Assembly: GCA_016721905.1 (NCBI GenBank)
Contig: JADKHH010000009.1
Location: 121,798 to 185,797 of the forward strand
DNA: 64,000 nucleotides
Direction of reading: 5' to 3'
From: Candidatus Opimibacter skivensis
Lineage (GTDB): Bacteria > Bacteroidota > Bacteroidia > Chitinophagales > Saprospiraceae
In this document: positions 26,309-39,879 of the stretch, one piece after another
Layout: each line of letters opens with the position of its first letter
How positions within the stretch are numbered: position 1 is the first letter of the stretch
Program-made: the position numbers and the translations under genes
Notes under the pieces: generated by a model
What the model was told of the DNA's origin: nothing
The model's database searches: none
The model's input: only the letters and a program-made list of their open reading frames with translations

Positions 26309-29300
26309 TTATTTTAAACCGACTACAAAGGAAGGAAGAGGCAATGCCCAGACAAAAACTTCTATTGTACCACTTGCTCCAGGACGCAAAATACCTGGAG
26401 GCCCATTAGGTTCCTGCAGCATGACCTCAAGCACAGGCAGTCCTTCATTCGCTCTGAGCAATTCAATTGTAGGGGCAATGAGATTTCCACCAGGTGATTC
26501 AACAACCACAATGGCATTCTCTATATCCACATCTCCGGTATTGATAAAAGTGATGACGATTTTGGATGCTGATCTGGGAGCCCTCCAGAATATCCCCGGT
26601 GCGAAAGCATTAATTTGCAATTCCTCATTGCCTTCCTCTATCACCCTGAACCCGTTTTCTATAATACCCATCGTACTATCAGCCTTGACAGCATCAATAG
26701 CATAGGTATCAACAGCCATATCTGTCAAATCAAAAGTAGCATAGACTAGGTTTTCATTAAAAACAAATACCTGTTCAGCTATTCGTTCAACCCACGGATT
26801 GTTCTGACGCAGCCTGAACCGCTCTGTATTGTCCAATTTAATACCTCGTATTTCAACAGTCACGTGTATCCTTCACACCTTGCTTGGGAGAGATGGAATG
26901 GATTTCAAATGGGACTATCCTCGCCAATAATTCGATTGGTTGCGGTTCACCAGTGGACATCGAACCATACCCGGCGATATAATACGTTCCTACCTGAAGC
27001 TCTGGAATGATGATATGCTGAAAAGCACCTGTGGCCTGCTGAGGACCAAACTCAAAATCCCCACGTGATGGCACAGTACCAAATTTGCAATAGAGTTCAT
27101 TGAAGCCTGTAGCTGAATCACCTTGAAGACTGATGATCATGCTTTCCCCTTCCATACCAGGAAGGACATTCACTTTGTAATAAAGTTCCTGGTTAAGATA
27201 TAAACTATCTGTCATCAGCGAATCAATAATTAGGGTTTTCACTTCTACCTCCATTCGATCCAATGACGCACTCATGTTGTTGTTATTATCCGATTCGATG
27301 ATTTGTTGTCGGACATCGGTTTGGACTACTGCATAGTATAGTCCTTCAACCACATCCTTAACTGGACCAGACATGGTTGATGAAACAGTGGATAAAGGAG
27401 GTATATAACCAGTGGTATCCTTTATACCAAAGACCGGATCATCTGCACTCCAGAGGGAATCAGCAGAGAGGTATACAATTTCCCTGTAAACACCATAGGC
27501 TGGGTTGCTTCCCTGATTGTGGGTATTCCAGCTAATCTCGATGACATCGCCCGCTATCGCTTCGAGTGGCAAGGTCACCTGGTTGATGATCAGGTCTGCG
27601 GGAAGTGGCAGCGTGGCCTCTATTTCACGAATCGTGACATTATTATTTTCACCGTTATGTTCGTAGACTTTGTTTGTAGGATCCGTGCGGGCAATAATGT
27701 AAAAATTACCCGCATACTGGGCTGGAATAAACACCTGGAGTGGGTAACAGAATGTGCTATCCGGAGGTAATTCAAATAATCCATTGAGCAGAGACGAATT
27801 GAAAGTGCTAAGTGGAATATCCCCGGAATTGATCTGAAGATCGGCTGACAGATATATCTGATTTTGCCAGATTCCCGCTGCTACTTGATTGCCAATATTC
27901 TCCGTGCAAAACAGAATCTCAAATGGCTGACCTACCACCACTGATGAAGGCGCAGAAAGGACGGATACAAATAAATCGGGACTCGGCGAAAGCTGGATAT
28001 TCAGAAGCAGCGGTGCTCCTTGCGAATCTCTGAGCAGTTCAATATTATTTTGCCTGATCGAATCAAAATGTAGTACCGTAAAGTCAGACTCTACGATCAG
28101 GTAATAATTCCCGGAAACACCTACCGGAATGCGAATTTCTCCGGATTGGTCATAAGGTATTAAAGGTCCGAATGTATAAGGATTGGTCGTAGGAGAATAC
28201 AATCCAACACGAATATCTTCCAGGGTATCTAAAACCTGATCGCTTGACAGGAAGGCATGATCTTTCCAATTAGTAATCACTGGTGTGCCCCCATTGCGGA
28301 TAGATGTGCGCCAGGATATATCATACGGTAATCCTGACATCAAAGCAGTAGTTTCAAGTTCAACCGTATCGATAGCCACATCCACAAATGGAGCACCCTT
28401 CACATAAAAAGAACCGCTCCGCTTGATATTGTTATTTTCTCCTGGACCTTCAAACATGATATCTTTCTCGTCAGTCTTGACATAGATATAATACACATTT
28501 TCATTGGTCTCAGGATGAAGTGTGATGAGAACAGAGGTATGCGCAGTGTCGGAAGGAGACACCATTACACTTTGATTGATGTCCACCAACTTCGTATTAT
28601 GGAGAGGTGTCCATACTGAATCAAAAGAAATAAATACGTCATCATCCCAGGGCAAGGTGGTTTGCAAGTTGCCTCTATTCAATGAAGCATACTGAAGTGT
28701 CCATGTTATGCCGGCGGTCACTGTATCCGGAACCGAAAAACTCACGACTTCCATATCAGGTACAGGTGGACCTATCACATACACAGGAAGTGGAGCGCTG
28801 TATATATTGTTACTATCACCTGTTGCCTCAAACACCGCCCCATTATCATTTATTCGAAAATGCAAATACACGTTTTCCTGCAGATAAGGAGGAAAGGAGA
28901 TGGTTGCAGATTTTTCCAGGGTGTCGATACCGGCCATACCTTGATCCCACTTGATTTCATCTCTTAAAAGTGTAGCATTCTCCGGATCAAAGGAAGGCAG
29001 ATTAGAACCATATACTTTTGTTTTGACATTTTTATTGATATAGCGCCCTCCGCCGTCATTAATTTGTAACCAGGAAAGTGTAAACGCAGATGTACCATCT
29101 ACTGTATCAGGGAAAACAGGCTGGCTGATATGAAGATCCGGATTGGCCAGGTAAACGAGATCAGGATGTGCGTATTGATTGTTCGCTTCCATATTGAACT
29201 CAAATTCATCGTTGTAGATGTCTGTATTTCCATAGAGATAATAATAGCCTGCAGGGAGCAATAAGGACAGTGTAGCAGCTGGTAATGTATACTCATCCTG

Positions 29301-32300
29301 TGATAGCACATTTTGTATACGATATTGACTGCTAAACGGTAAATTGAAATTTGGATTATAGATCGGCGCAGGAGAGATGTAAAGTTGATCCTTCCATTTT
29401 CCGGACAGACTTGGTCCGGCACCCATATTGGAGACGGTCCATGAAAATACATTTGGATACCCACTGGAGATGGTATCGGCAATTTGGATATCCGTGATGA
29501 CCAGATCTGCTGGTGGCGTCAGCACGACTTCCATCGTATCACTCCTCATGACATTATTGGATTCTGCCGCAAACTCATAGATCACATTGTGGAAGTCGCT
29601 TTGAATAAAAATGTAATAGATTCCATCAAGGCTATTTGGTATATACGCCTGGATGGTCTTTGTGTATGAGCTGTCTGGCTCCAGATTACCTGTTTGCGGG
29701 AAAGTCCCAAGAATGTAACCCACAGGATTGAATGGATCACTGCTTAGCATGACTCGGTCATGCCATGTCCTGAGACCTGTTGCAGCCGTCCCGCTATTTT
29801 CAACAGTATACAATACGGATATCGATTGGCCGGACAGGGCAAGTTCCGGAGCTGTTACCACCACCATATCCATATCTGGCAATGGGGATAATTCGATCAT
29901 ACTGACCGCAGCAGATCTTTCCCAATTGTTGTTATTATCTGTCTCTGTCAGATTGGAAAAACGATCACTATATACAAAGACGTAATAATTTCCGACCGAA
30001 TAATTCGGAAGTGTAAATGTGGCTTCATTCGTATAGGACATTCCACTGTCAAGCGCTGTCAGGTTTTGTACTGAGCCCAGGTAAAAATCAAGACTTGGAT
30101 TGAGCGTGGCGTCAGAAGATAAGTAAACCGCATCGGACCACAATACACCCTGGCTTGACCCAGCTCCCTGATTGCGCACAACCCATTCTACTTCTATTGA
30201 CTGACCCGTAAAAGCTGTAGGTGGGGCAATAACAGTATCCACAACGAGGTCAGGAAGATTGCGCACCGTAAATACCTGGGTCACACTACCTACCATTTGA
30301 TTACAACTATTCTTAGCGACCACCTTCCATTCATAAGTCTGGCCATAAGCAACACTTGAATAATTTTTATTGATCTGTGCAAGGTCAGAAATCTGTGGTG
30401 ATATCGGTTCCGGATCCCCTACTTCCCATATATAGACATCATACTTCGTTGCATTTGGAGCGGGAGACCAGGACAGGTTTACAGTTTTGTCTACATCAAT
30501 AGCATTGTGCACCGGTAACATATTATCAACACCTTCAACGAGGGCTGGAATGTGAATAACTTCAAGATTCGTAATCGTATCATTAGTCGAATTAAGGTCC
30601 CCGGACAGAGAAGTGGCCAATGAAAAAGTGTAGATGTCTACCTGACTCAGATCAACCGTAGGGGTAAATGTATAGTCCAGTATTCCTCCAGGTTGAACCA
30701 CCAGCCCTCCAATATTTTCAGTGACCCATGTATTGTTACCGAATTTAAAGGAGACATTAAACCCTGTCTCAGGATTTGCTCCATAGTTTTGGATTCGTAT
30801 AGTCACTTCCTCCGTCGCTCCGAAGCCGCAGTAGGTCTTTGGTGCCTGTAACAGCTTAGCACCAATATCATGCGCCAACAACGTAAATTCTCTTGCTCCT
30901 ATATCGGGCGTAGATCCATTTCGTGCTGCACCGTAAATATCAGTCGTCACACCACTGACAGGTATGCCTTCACCATCCAATGCTGCCTGCAACACATCGG
31001 GACCATCTCCATCAAACAATGACTCTACACTGACGCCCTGCAGATTTTGGCTGGTACCTGTTTGTAGCGCCTGAAGATCAGCGTAGTTCGTAAATAGATA
31101 GGCCAGCACTGATCCTGTTGTATAAAAATTACAATGATTATAGGTATTGTTTGTATAGTAGGGTGACCAGGATGCATTGATTGCTTTACCCCCACTCTCA
31201 TTTGAAAAGATGCAATTGCGCAAGTGTATATTGTAGTAGGAACCAATATCATTAAAACCAATACTGCCTGATCCTACGTCTTCCAGGCGGACTGTATTAT
31301 AATTATACTTGACATGATCGCAGTCTTCCTGGGCGATACCATAGGTAGTGTGTATTGAGTTTCGTGACAGTATATAATTATTATTCAACTGTATTGGCAA
31401 CATCGCTGTTCCGTCCGAAGCATAGATACTAATACCATAGCCTCCACCTGCCAAAAGCCGGATATCATTACTACTGATGGATATGTTTCCGGTAAGAAAA
31501 GAGACCACAATGCCCTGATGAAGGTTTAATGAATTGGTTATCGTATTATGATTGAGCTGAAGGTCCTGGGTATATCTTGAATAAATCGAACGGGAGAAAC
31601 AGTTATGAAATTGATTATACTCGATGACATGATGCTTCTCTCTGTCACCACTACTTCCAAGCATATAAATACCCTGTTCTCCATACTCAAAATAATTATT
31701 GGAAATCGTAATGCTGTCTTCACTGGTGGTACCACTATATATTAATTCATAGCCATTGTAGGCATACTGTAATTGAACACCCTTTATGTGGCAATTAGCT
31801 ACCGCCACATCACTTGTACCATTTATCATTTCAAGCACACGACCCTTTGTGGAGGCAAGAGAAATGTTTTCAAACCTGATGCCATGGGCATCCTTGAGTC
31901 GCACCGTATAATTGTTGTCGCCGGTAATGACAAAATTCCTGGTCAGACTGACCAGTGAACTATCCCCTGATTCAGCTGTGAATGTCACTGAATGTGCGGA
32001 CGACAATCTTGGAAAGTTCTGGATTAAAAGTTGAGACGCATACGTTCCGTTTCGAATGGAAAAAGTGACATCATTTAAAATACCACCATAATGCAGGGCA
32101 TTTTCCAGCTGCGAAAAGAGATTGAAATCCGGCAACACTCCTCCTACTGTATAGGGACCTGATAAGGCAGCATAAACATTGGCCAAATGAATGGTATCAT
32201 TGACACTGGTGCTGTCAGGAATATTATTTGGGGATTCGGTCCAACAAATCAGATCATGTGCAGTATACTCGGGAAAGTTAAAGGTACCGATGGTGACCGT

Positions 32301-35300
32301 ATCACATTGGGCGGAAGGCAACGACCCTGTCCATGCATAGAGCGACTGTTCAATCCCATTGACCACCCATCGCACATTGACACTGGTCAGGGTATCTGCA
32401 CCAAAGTTCTTGATAGCAATATCAATAGGTTGGCTCCCGGGAGCGAAAGGAGCATGTGGACCGACCACCATAAATACGCCGGCATCATTCGCTATTGAGG
32501 GATCAAACTCATCTGCACCTATATCAGGTGGATTTTGTCTGCTTTCTCCATCGATGTCTTGCGGCACAAGTGCCTGAAACAATCCGGCGCCATTCAACAA
32601 GATATTACTAACATGTAAATCGGCGTCAGACATATATTGTGGATTCAATTGCACCGCATTTACATCCTGTCCGGTGGCTGTCTGCCAGTCGGACAGGGTA
32701 GTTCTGGAGGTCCCGTTCCAATAACCTACATGTTCACCCAATACATAATAGTTGTTGTGGTCAGCTAGAAAAGTAGTGTTGTTATTCGCATAAATACCAT
32801 AACCTGCTCCTGCATTTGAACAATTATTGTTGTACACCTGGAGCGAAGGACTACTGATCAAATACAATGGTGTCCCGACAGATAGTCCGCTGTGTGTGTT
32901 CGTGATATGAAAATTATTATTCAGGATATGATGATAGCTGGAACCTGTCATGTAAATACCACGGGCAATACTGGTCCCTCCTATACTAATGAAATTGTTA
33001 GCGATCAATCCCGGACTTGAAACCAGGTTGTCACAATCTTCAATATACAAACCATAACCTCCATCGGGCAAGTCAAATTTATTATTGGATACGCTTTCAA
33101 AATTATGACACAGATATAAGACAACACCTATCAGATCATTGTCTGCAGCATGAAAGACATTGTGATCAACCGTAATATTCTTTTCGTAAACAGCATAAAC
33201 GCCAGTGCTAAATTGTTGATCGAATGTATTTCCTTCAATAACAGTGCCCGCTATTCCCGTGGTGGCGCCGTATAGATATAAACCATAGGATCCGTTCTGG
33301 ATGAGATTGGCAGAAAAGACATTCTGTGTATCTAATCCCGATTCCGAATAGATCACCGCAGCCGATGAAGCTGAGGTGTTCCCTTCAAAACCAATGAGCG
33401 TATTATTTGTAAATTGGTTACAATGCGCACTATTGTAATAGGATACCACATGTCGGAAAGCCGGGTTAACCGATGCAATTTGCAAATTTTGAAAAATAAC
33501 ACCATCAGCTCCATTGAGCACAATGGTATGTGCATCATACCCCAGATTCGTGATGAGTACATCCTCCCGATTTCCTGACTCCGATTGGAATATGACCGGC
33601 CTATCGCAATCCGATCCCGGGAAGTCATGTAATAAAATGGTATCCAGATAAGTACCTGATCGTATATTGAATGTCACGGGTGCATAAGCCCCACCTTTAT
33701 TTAATTCATCAACAGCTTCCGTGATGCTTTCGAAATCAGGATCAACCCCACCAATCGTATAGGTACCATGAAGTCCGGGATAGAGACTGTCTACATAAAT
33801 GGTATCATTTGTGGCTAGTTCGTCCTGCATTTCATTTGGTTCACTCAACCAAACCTTGATGGAATGATATTCACGTGAGGTGAAATCAAACTCACCAATA
33901 TCCAGGGAGTCATAGGTGCCTGCAGAAGGAAGTAGCCCGGTCCACAAATAGCCTGGTTGCAGGATACTATCGACTTCCCAATCCACCATCATGGATGTTA
34001 ATGTATCTTCTCCATTATTGATAAACTTGATATACACCGTATTTGTACCTGATGGAAAAGGTTCTTTAGGATAGGAAATAGAGACTAACCCTACATCATG
34101 GGTGAAGAGATCAAATTCATCACATCCAATATCCGGCATGGTTAGATCCCTTGGCATACCTTCAATATCAATCGGCGTATTGGTTCCAGGTATGGCACTA
34201 CCATTCATCTCTGCATTGTCAATAGCATATCCCAGCGGATCTTCCTCATCATATAACGGCTCAATAAACTGAGAATTGACATCCCGGCCAGTAGCCTGCC
34301 AGGCGGCCAGACTTGTGTAATTAGTACCCAGATAGTTGATCAGGTTTGTGCCATCAGTGTAATGTGTATTGTAATCAGTCGTCAATGGCGTACCCGATCC
34401 ATTGAATTGCATGGTCTTACCATTGGCTTGATTGTCAAGGATATTATTCAGGAACTGGATATTTCCTCCAGAATGCCTCAGGATATTTGTTCCGGTATTA
34501 TCACCGCCTGAAATACGGATGGTATTGTGATATACATGGACATAGTTGCAATTGTTCAATTGTAATCCGTATGTTCCTGCTCCTTGTCCTCCAATGATAT
34601 AATTGTTGGATATACGTCCAGGAAGTAACGCAGTCCCACTAGAAAGATAGTAATAGATCCCGAGGCTCCGTTTTCCATGCAGTAGCACCTGATTCGCAGA
34701 AATGGAAGCATTCTCAGCACACGCCTCAGCATAAATACCATAAAAGATACTGATAGCGCTATTGGAGGAAATAGTGTTAGCCGTGATTTGAGGCGCCTTC
34801 AATCGATAAAAAAGCATGCCCATGGCGTATGCATCCTGCAGGATGTTGTGTGCAACATGTAACCCTGTGGTGCCCGTAGCCCCATCCCAATAAACACCGA
34901 AGGATCCATTGGAAAAAGTGTTGTACTCTATAGTGATATTATGATTGTAATTTGTGGAGCCTGTACTCACACCATGAATAACTGAATAACCAGATGTGTT
35001 ATTCGTGGTCGTAACTCCATTGAGGATACAATGGCTAATGGTATTGCAGGTTGAGGCATTTTGAAATTTTATTGCATTAAAGGCATTAATCACGGTATTG
35101 ATGGTCAAATGACTAAACTCAATTCCATCAGCACCATTAAATAAAATGGTATGTGTGCCTGTACCTAAATTATCCCACACCACATCCTCAGCATTTCCGC
35201 TGACTGAAGTAAATACAACTTGGGAATTACAATCCAGGAAGGATAAGGAATTCAGCGAAATCGATTCATGATAGGTGCCCGTCTGAATCTCAAACCGAAC

Positions 35301-38300
35301 ACTATCCAGGATTCCGCCCTGTGTCATCGCATTCACGGCATTAGCAATCGTCAGTAATTCACCGGTTGGGCCGATAACAATCGTCCCGGAAACTGCGGGA
35401 TAGATGGCAGATTGATTCAATGTGTCGTTAGCCGGATTTGAATCAGCTATTTCGTTTGGCAGCGAAGTCCAGATCGTGAGCTGATATGCTGTACTTAGCT
35501 CAAAATCAAGTTCGCCAAGGACAACTGTATCCTGACCCAGGGAAGGTAATTCACCCGTATAATAATAATCAGGTTGTGGATCGCCGTTCAATGTCCATGA
35601 TATCACCGCTGTCATCAGCGTATCTGAACCATAGTTTCTAATGACAGCCTTCACATCCCGCAATCCATGAGCAAAAGGCATGTCAGGCAAAGCGGCCAGA
35701 ATACCAACATCACCAGGCTCAGTACCTATTTCATCCGCTCCGATATCCGGAGTTGTTGGATTACGTAATTGGTCATCGAAATCTGCCGTGATGCCCATTT
35801 GAGGAAGTGCAACCGCATTTAAAGCAGAATTAAGTATGTGGAGATCCGCACTGGAGACAAACAATGGATTGATCGAAAATGAATTTGAGTCGAGCGTAGT
35901 TCCTGCCTGCCATGAAGCCAGATCAGCATACGGTGTATTTGCCCTGTAGGCTAATTCAGTACCGCTTGTGTAGTAGTTATTATAATCACCATTGACGATA
36001 GGTATATAAAATGTTTCAGAATATGCACGTCCTGCATTGGCAACTCCAATATTATTCTGCACCGTAATGCTATCTCCACCAAAGAGTTTGATAGCGTGGT
36101 GGCTGGAAGCCGTCGTGCCGGCAGTGTATCCGGTATTGTAGACAAACTGCACTCGCCGATTAGTCGATAATGTACAAGCTGATCCACTGACCACGGAGGA
36201 CAGATTATTGTACACCTTGCACAAACCAGGCAGACTACTTTCACTGTTGACACCATTAATGGTGATGCCATCCCCGGTAGCAGTCAGATTGACTTTATTA
36301 CCGGCAACCGCATTGGTGCCATGACTGGCAGTCAATTGAATACCGGTATAAGTTGCCGTTGTGTTGGAAACCACACTATTCCTTTCAATTGAAATGTCCT
36401 TTAGCTGTTGGGCCAGTATAGCCCCGGTCCGTTGGTTCACAAAACGATTGTCTTCGATGATGAAGGAATCCTGTCGTTCAGCAGGTGTGACATTGCCTAA
36501 CAGGTATATGGCGCGTGTTCCATTTAAAAAATAGTTATTCCGCAATTCTACATCGCCTTCAAATGCATCATTGGTATAGCACAAATAACTATTTCCGGAG
36601 CTTATGGTTGGACTTCTACCTTCCAGATAACAATGTTCAATCCGAACATCTCCAGCCCCATCTCGCAGGAAGAATATATTGGCATAGGTGGTGTTTATAA
36701 TCTTAAAACCCAAATGCTCAAAACGTAGGTGTTTTGCACCATCAAGTTGTACAATGTAATTGGCAGTACTTGTGGCATTAAACTGAATGGTCACCAGGGA
36801 GCTGTCCTGGTTTTCTGAACTAAAGGTGATGGTATTGAGGGTAGAAGAACCTGGAATAGAATCAATAGAGAACTGCTCTGTGTAGGTACCATTGCGAAGT
36901 AAAAAAGTTACAGGTCCACAAACTGCAAATGTTTGCAGGGCAGACACGGCATCGGCGATGGTTGCAAAATCAGGAGTCACCCCCCCTATTGTATACGATC
37001 CACTGAGGGACAAACTATACGTGCGCGTCAAGGTGTCATTGAGCATAAACAAATCATCATCTCCATTGAGGTCTTCCGCCCAGAAACTTAAGGTATCTGC
37101 CTGATCATTAAATGGGACAGTAGCTTGCACCAATATATGCGCAGTGTCCCCTTCTGGCAGTAGCTGTCCGGAAAAAGTCGCCGGCGTTTGTATATCGCCA
37201 TTGAGTGTCCAGTGTATATTGGCATCCGTAAGTGTATCATTACCCAGATTGATCAACACAACTTTAATATTTTGGAACGTATCGCAGGATACCGCAGGGG
37301 AAAGGAGGGCGGCTATGGACGCATCAAGGGGTTGTGGATCAAATTCGTCTGCTCCAGGATCCGGATTTGTACTGTTACGTAGATCTCCATCGATATCATA
37401 GGTCGATGCCCATGCCGGGGATGCCTGACCATTTAAATACGAATTACCCAGATGGAGATTGGTTTCGGACAAATAAAAAGGTGGATAGAAAACCGCATCT
37501 GCATCAAACCCTGTCAGGGATTGCCATTCGGCCAGATCATCAAGGGTTATGGCCCCATAATTATATTTCCCAAGGATCGGACCGGTATGATAATAACCAT
37601 TGTTATCCATCATGGACAGTGTGGCTTCTCCCATATAAAAATCTATACCTCCACCAAAAGCAGTGATGAGGTTGTTGAAAATCGAGTCTTGAGTTGCAAC
37701 ATCGATTTGCAGCGTAACATTTGCACTGTTCGGGCCTGTCACTTTCAGGGTATTATGAATGACATCTGTATTGCTTAATGTATATGCCCTAATGCCATAA
37801 GCAGCAGAAGATGCATGCTGCACATAAACCATATTGTTTGTGATATGCGCTCGTGCACTTACAGGTTCAATGTTGTCCAGGAGTATACCGTATTGGCCGG
37901 ATGACAATTCCAGTTTATTATTGGAGACTGCAAGTGTGTCATTCTCATTGTAGATATCTATCCCTTTGGTTGCATTTTTGGTGGAAACGATTGTATTTCC
38001 ATCTATCTGGAGGCCTGAAGTATGTGCAAACTGCAGACCTGCAGCACTGAAATTTTCTATTCGATTGCGACGCACCTCAAAGCCATTCACAAAAGAAGAG
38101 AAGTACTCATGTTGTATCCCGTAAGAGCCATGCTTTATTGTATTGTACTGAAATAAATTGTCGGTGTTAGTCCCATCCGAATAGATACACGAATGTGCAT
38201 TTGTCGTTCCGGAGGTATTGATACCGTTGATGGCACAGTGTTGAATTCGATTATCAAAACTATGGGTACTAAACTGAAAGACACGGCCATAGTCAGTACC

Positions 38301-39619
38301 CAACGCATTGAAGGTCATTTTTTCCCAGGTGATGCCAGAAGCATTCTCCAATTTTACAACATGCTTGTTTGTGTTAGTTGGGTCAAATTGAAGTATGACA
38401 GAGCTGCTATCCCCGTTTTCGGCTGTAAATATCACCTGTGAGAATGAAGCACCTGGAATCCAGGGTACGGTAAGCTGTTCATTGTAGGTGCCGGGCCTGA
38501 CCAACATCCATGTGGTATCGCAGACCCTGTTGTTTGCAAAAATGAAATCGCAGCAGTAAACGTTGCAAAATCAGGACTTGTACCCCCGATCGTAAAAGTA
38601 TCACGTACGCCAGTTGCTATGATTGAACTTATCGTATCATTCCACACATAATCATCAGACTCTCCATTGGGTAGCCGGGTCCATGCAGTGATGTCGTATT
38701 CTTCTCCTGAAACAAAAGACTGTGAGCCAATTTCGATCACTGTAGAATTGCCGTTCATCAGGGGAAAACCCAAATCAACAAATAAGCTGTCCTGTGCGAT
38801 ATTGTCCCAGGTCCAATCAAGCACTACAGAATCAAGAGGTAATGCTCCATAATTAGTGACCAGGACTTCAATCGCCTGAGTGCCTTCACAAGGTGGGGAA
38901 TTGAAAATATAGGACACACCTGCATCATTTTGAGGTAGCGAATAAGAAGGGGTAAACCTTACTACATCACCGCAGCATGGGACATTCCAGCTTGTATTGG
39001 CATTACGATCAAACAGGTAATATGCTTCCGTACCATCGATGTTTTCAATTCCCTGCGTGACATTCGAGCATGGTGATGAGCCATCTGCCCAGGAATCGGT
39101 GTGGATCTCTATAATGTCGGCTCCTTCATACAACTTGATTTGTCCCGAGTAGTAAGCACCACAATTTTCTTCAAGGGATAAAGTGACGACAAATACCCTG
39201 TTGGGTTCAGATCCGATGGTTTCATATTGGAAAACACTATAATCATCGCCCTGGTAGCAACAATTAAATGAATACCCATCCATCCATGCCGCGGCGATCA
39301 GGTTGTCAGGATTAGTTGCAGAAGGGAGAAATTGACCGGCGCAGCAACCACCTTCTGGTGAACTGCCAAATTGAATAAAGCCATTCTCGGAAAGATGGCA
39401 GGTAGTGTAGGTGTTGCCGAAGAAAGTAAAATCAAACCCAATCGGAAGCTCTTCTGTGCTATTGTCATTAATGGTGACATCCGTGGGTGATTCAAATACC
39501 AGATCAAATGCACCATTATCCTGCATCACGAAATACGCCTGCCCATTACCTATCCGGGAACCCAGGAAGAGAATTGCCCAGAAACTCACTATTGTGGCTA
39601 TCCGTGTACTTCGCATCAT
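26309..39619 (-). CDS. Giant secreted beta-helix/CARDB protein, about 4,436 residues, two frame breaks
   Basis: This is the first gene of the 18-kb operon. The start MMRSTRIATIVSFWAILFL gives a signal peptide ending NGQA. Next is a PEGA-like beta domain (FDFTFFGNTYTTCHLSENG). Five modules of about 1.6 kb follow, beginning near 38604, 37005, 35395, 33775 and 32165. Each has an opening TIGGxxPDFxxIxxA, a right-handed beta-helix of parallel strands, DIGADEFD, and a CARDB-like NDTLTSxxVxWxVNG segment. Then come an FnIII domain (about 30540-30290), eight CARDB domains (30262 to about 27230, each with SGxxxxVxxxVxNxG and a DxNNxN loop) and an IPT/TIG-like tail. Breaks lie near 38533 (a G lost) and 26866 (a base gained). 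No T9SS sorting domain is visible at the C-terminus. The role is inferred to be a surface adhesin or matrix protein. Confidence 0.8.
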
Positions 39620-39800
39620 ATCGGGTATCTGCATTAATATGGTTGTTACGCTCCAGGACCCGATCCGCATAAGGATAGCTCTCAGGTTGAAGTCTGTGAT
39701 TGTGGTAAAGGTAATTTTGGGCAAAAGGGCTATCAATAACACGTTCGGGTGATTTTCAGCATAAATCAGATAATGGAAGGGGCTTGAGTGGATTTTACTT

Positions 39801-39808
39801 TACATTTG
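39801..39808 (+). promoter_or_regulatory. Putative promoter of the propeller kinase gene
   Basis: TACATTTG matches TAnnTTTG and lies about 72 bp before the GTG start. A TTG lies 14 bp upstream, which is short for this promoter class. The 39620-39879 gap between the divergent operons holds no other clear signal. Confidence 0.4.
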
Positions 39809-39879
39809 ATACGAGCAGCTGCCATGCTGTCACCTAGTGACAGAACCGTATCTATCTCCATGCACTTTATGTTATATCC

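Noticed and set aside
39558..39766. An open minus-strand frame over the signal-peptide region of the giant gene
   Set aside because: It has no start codon and no matching family; the overlapping signal peptide frame is convincing.
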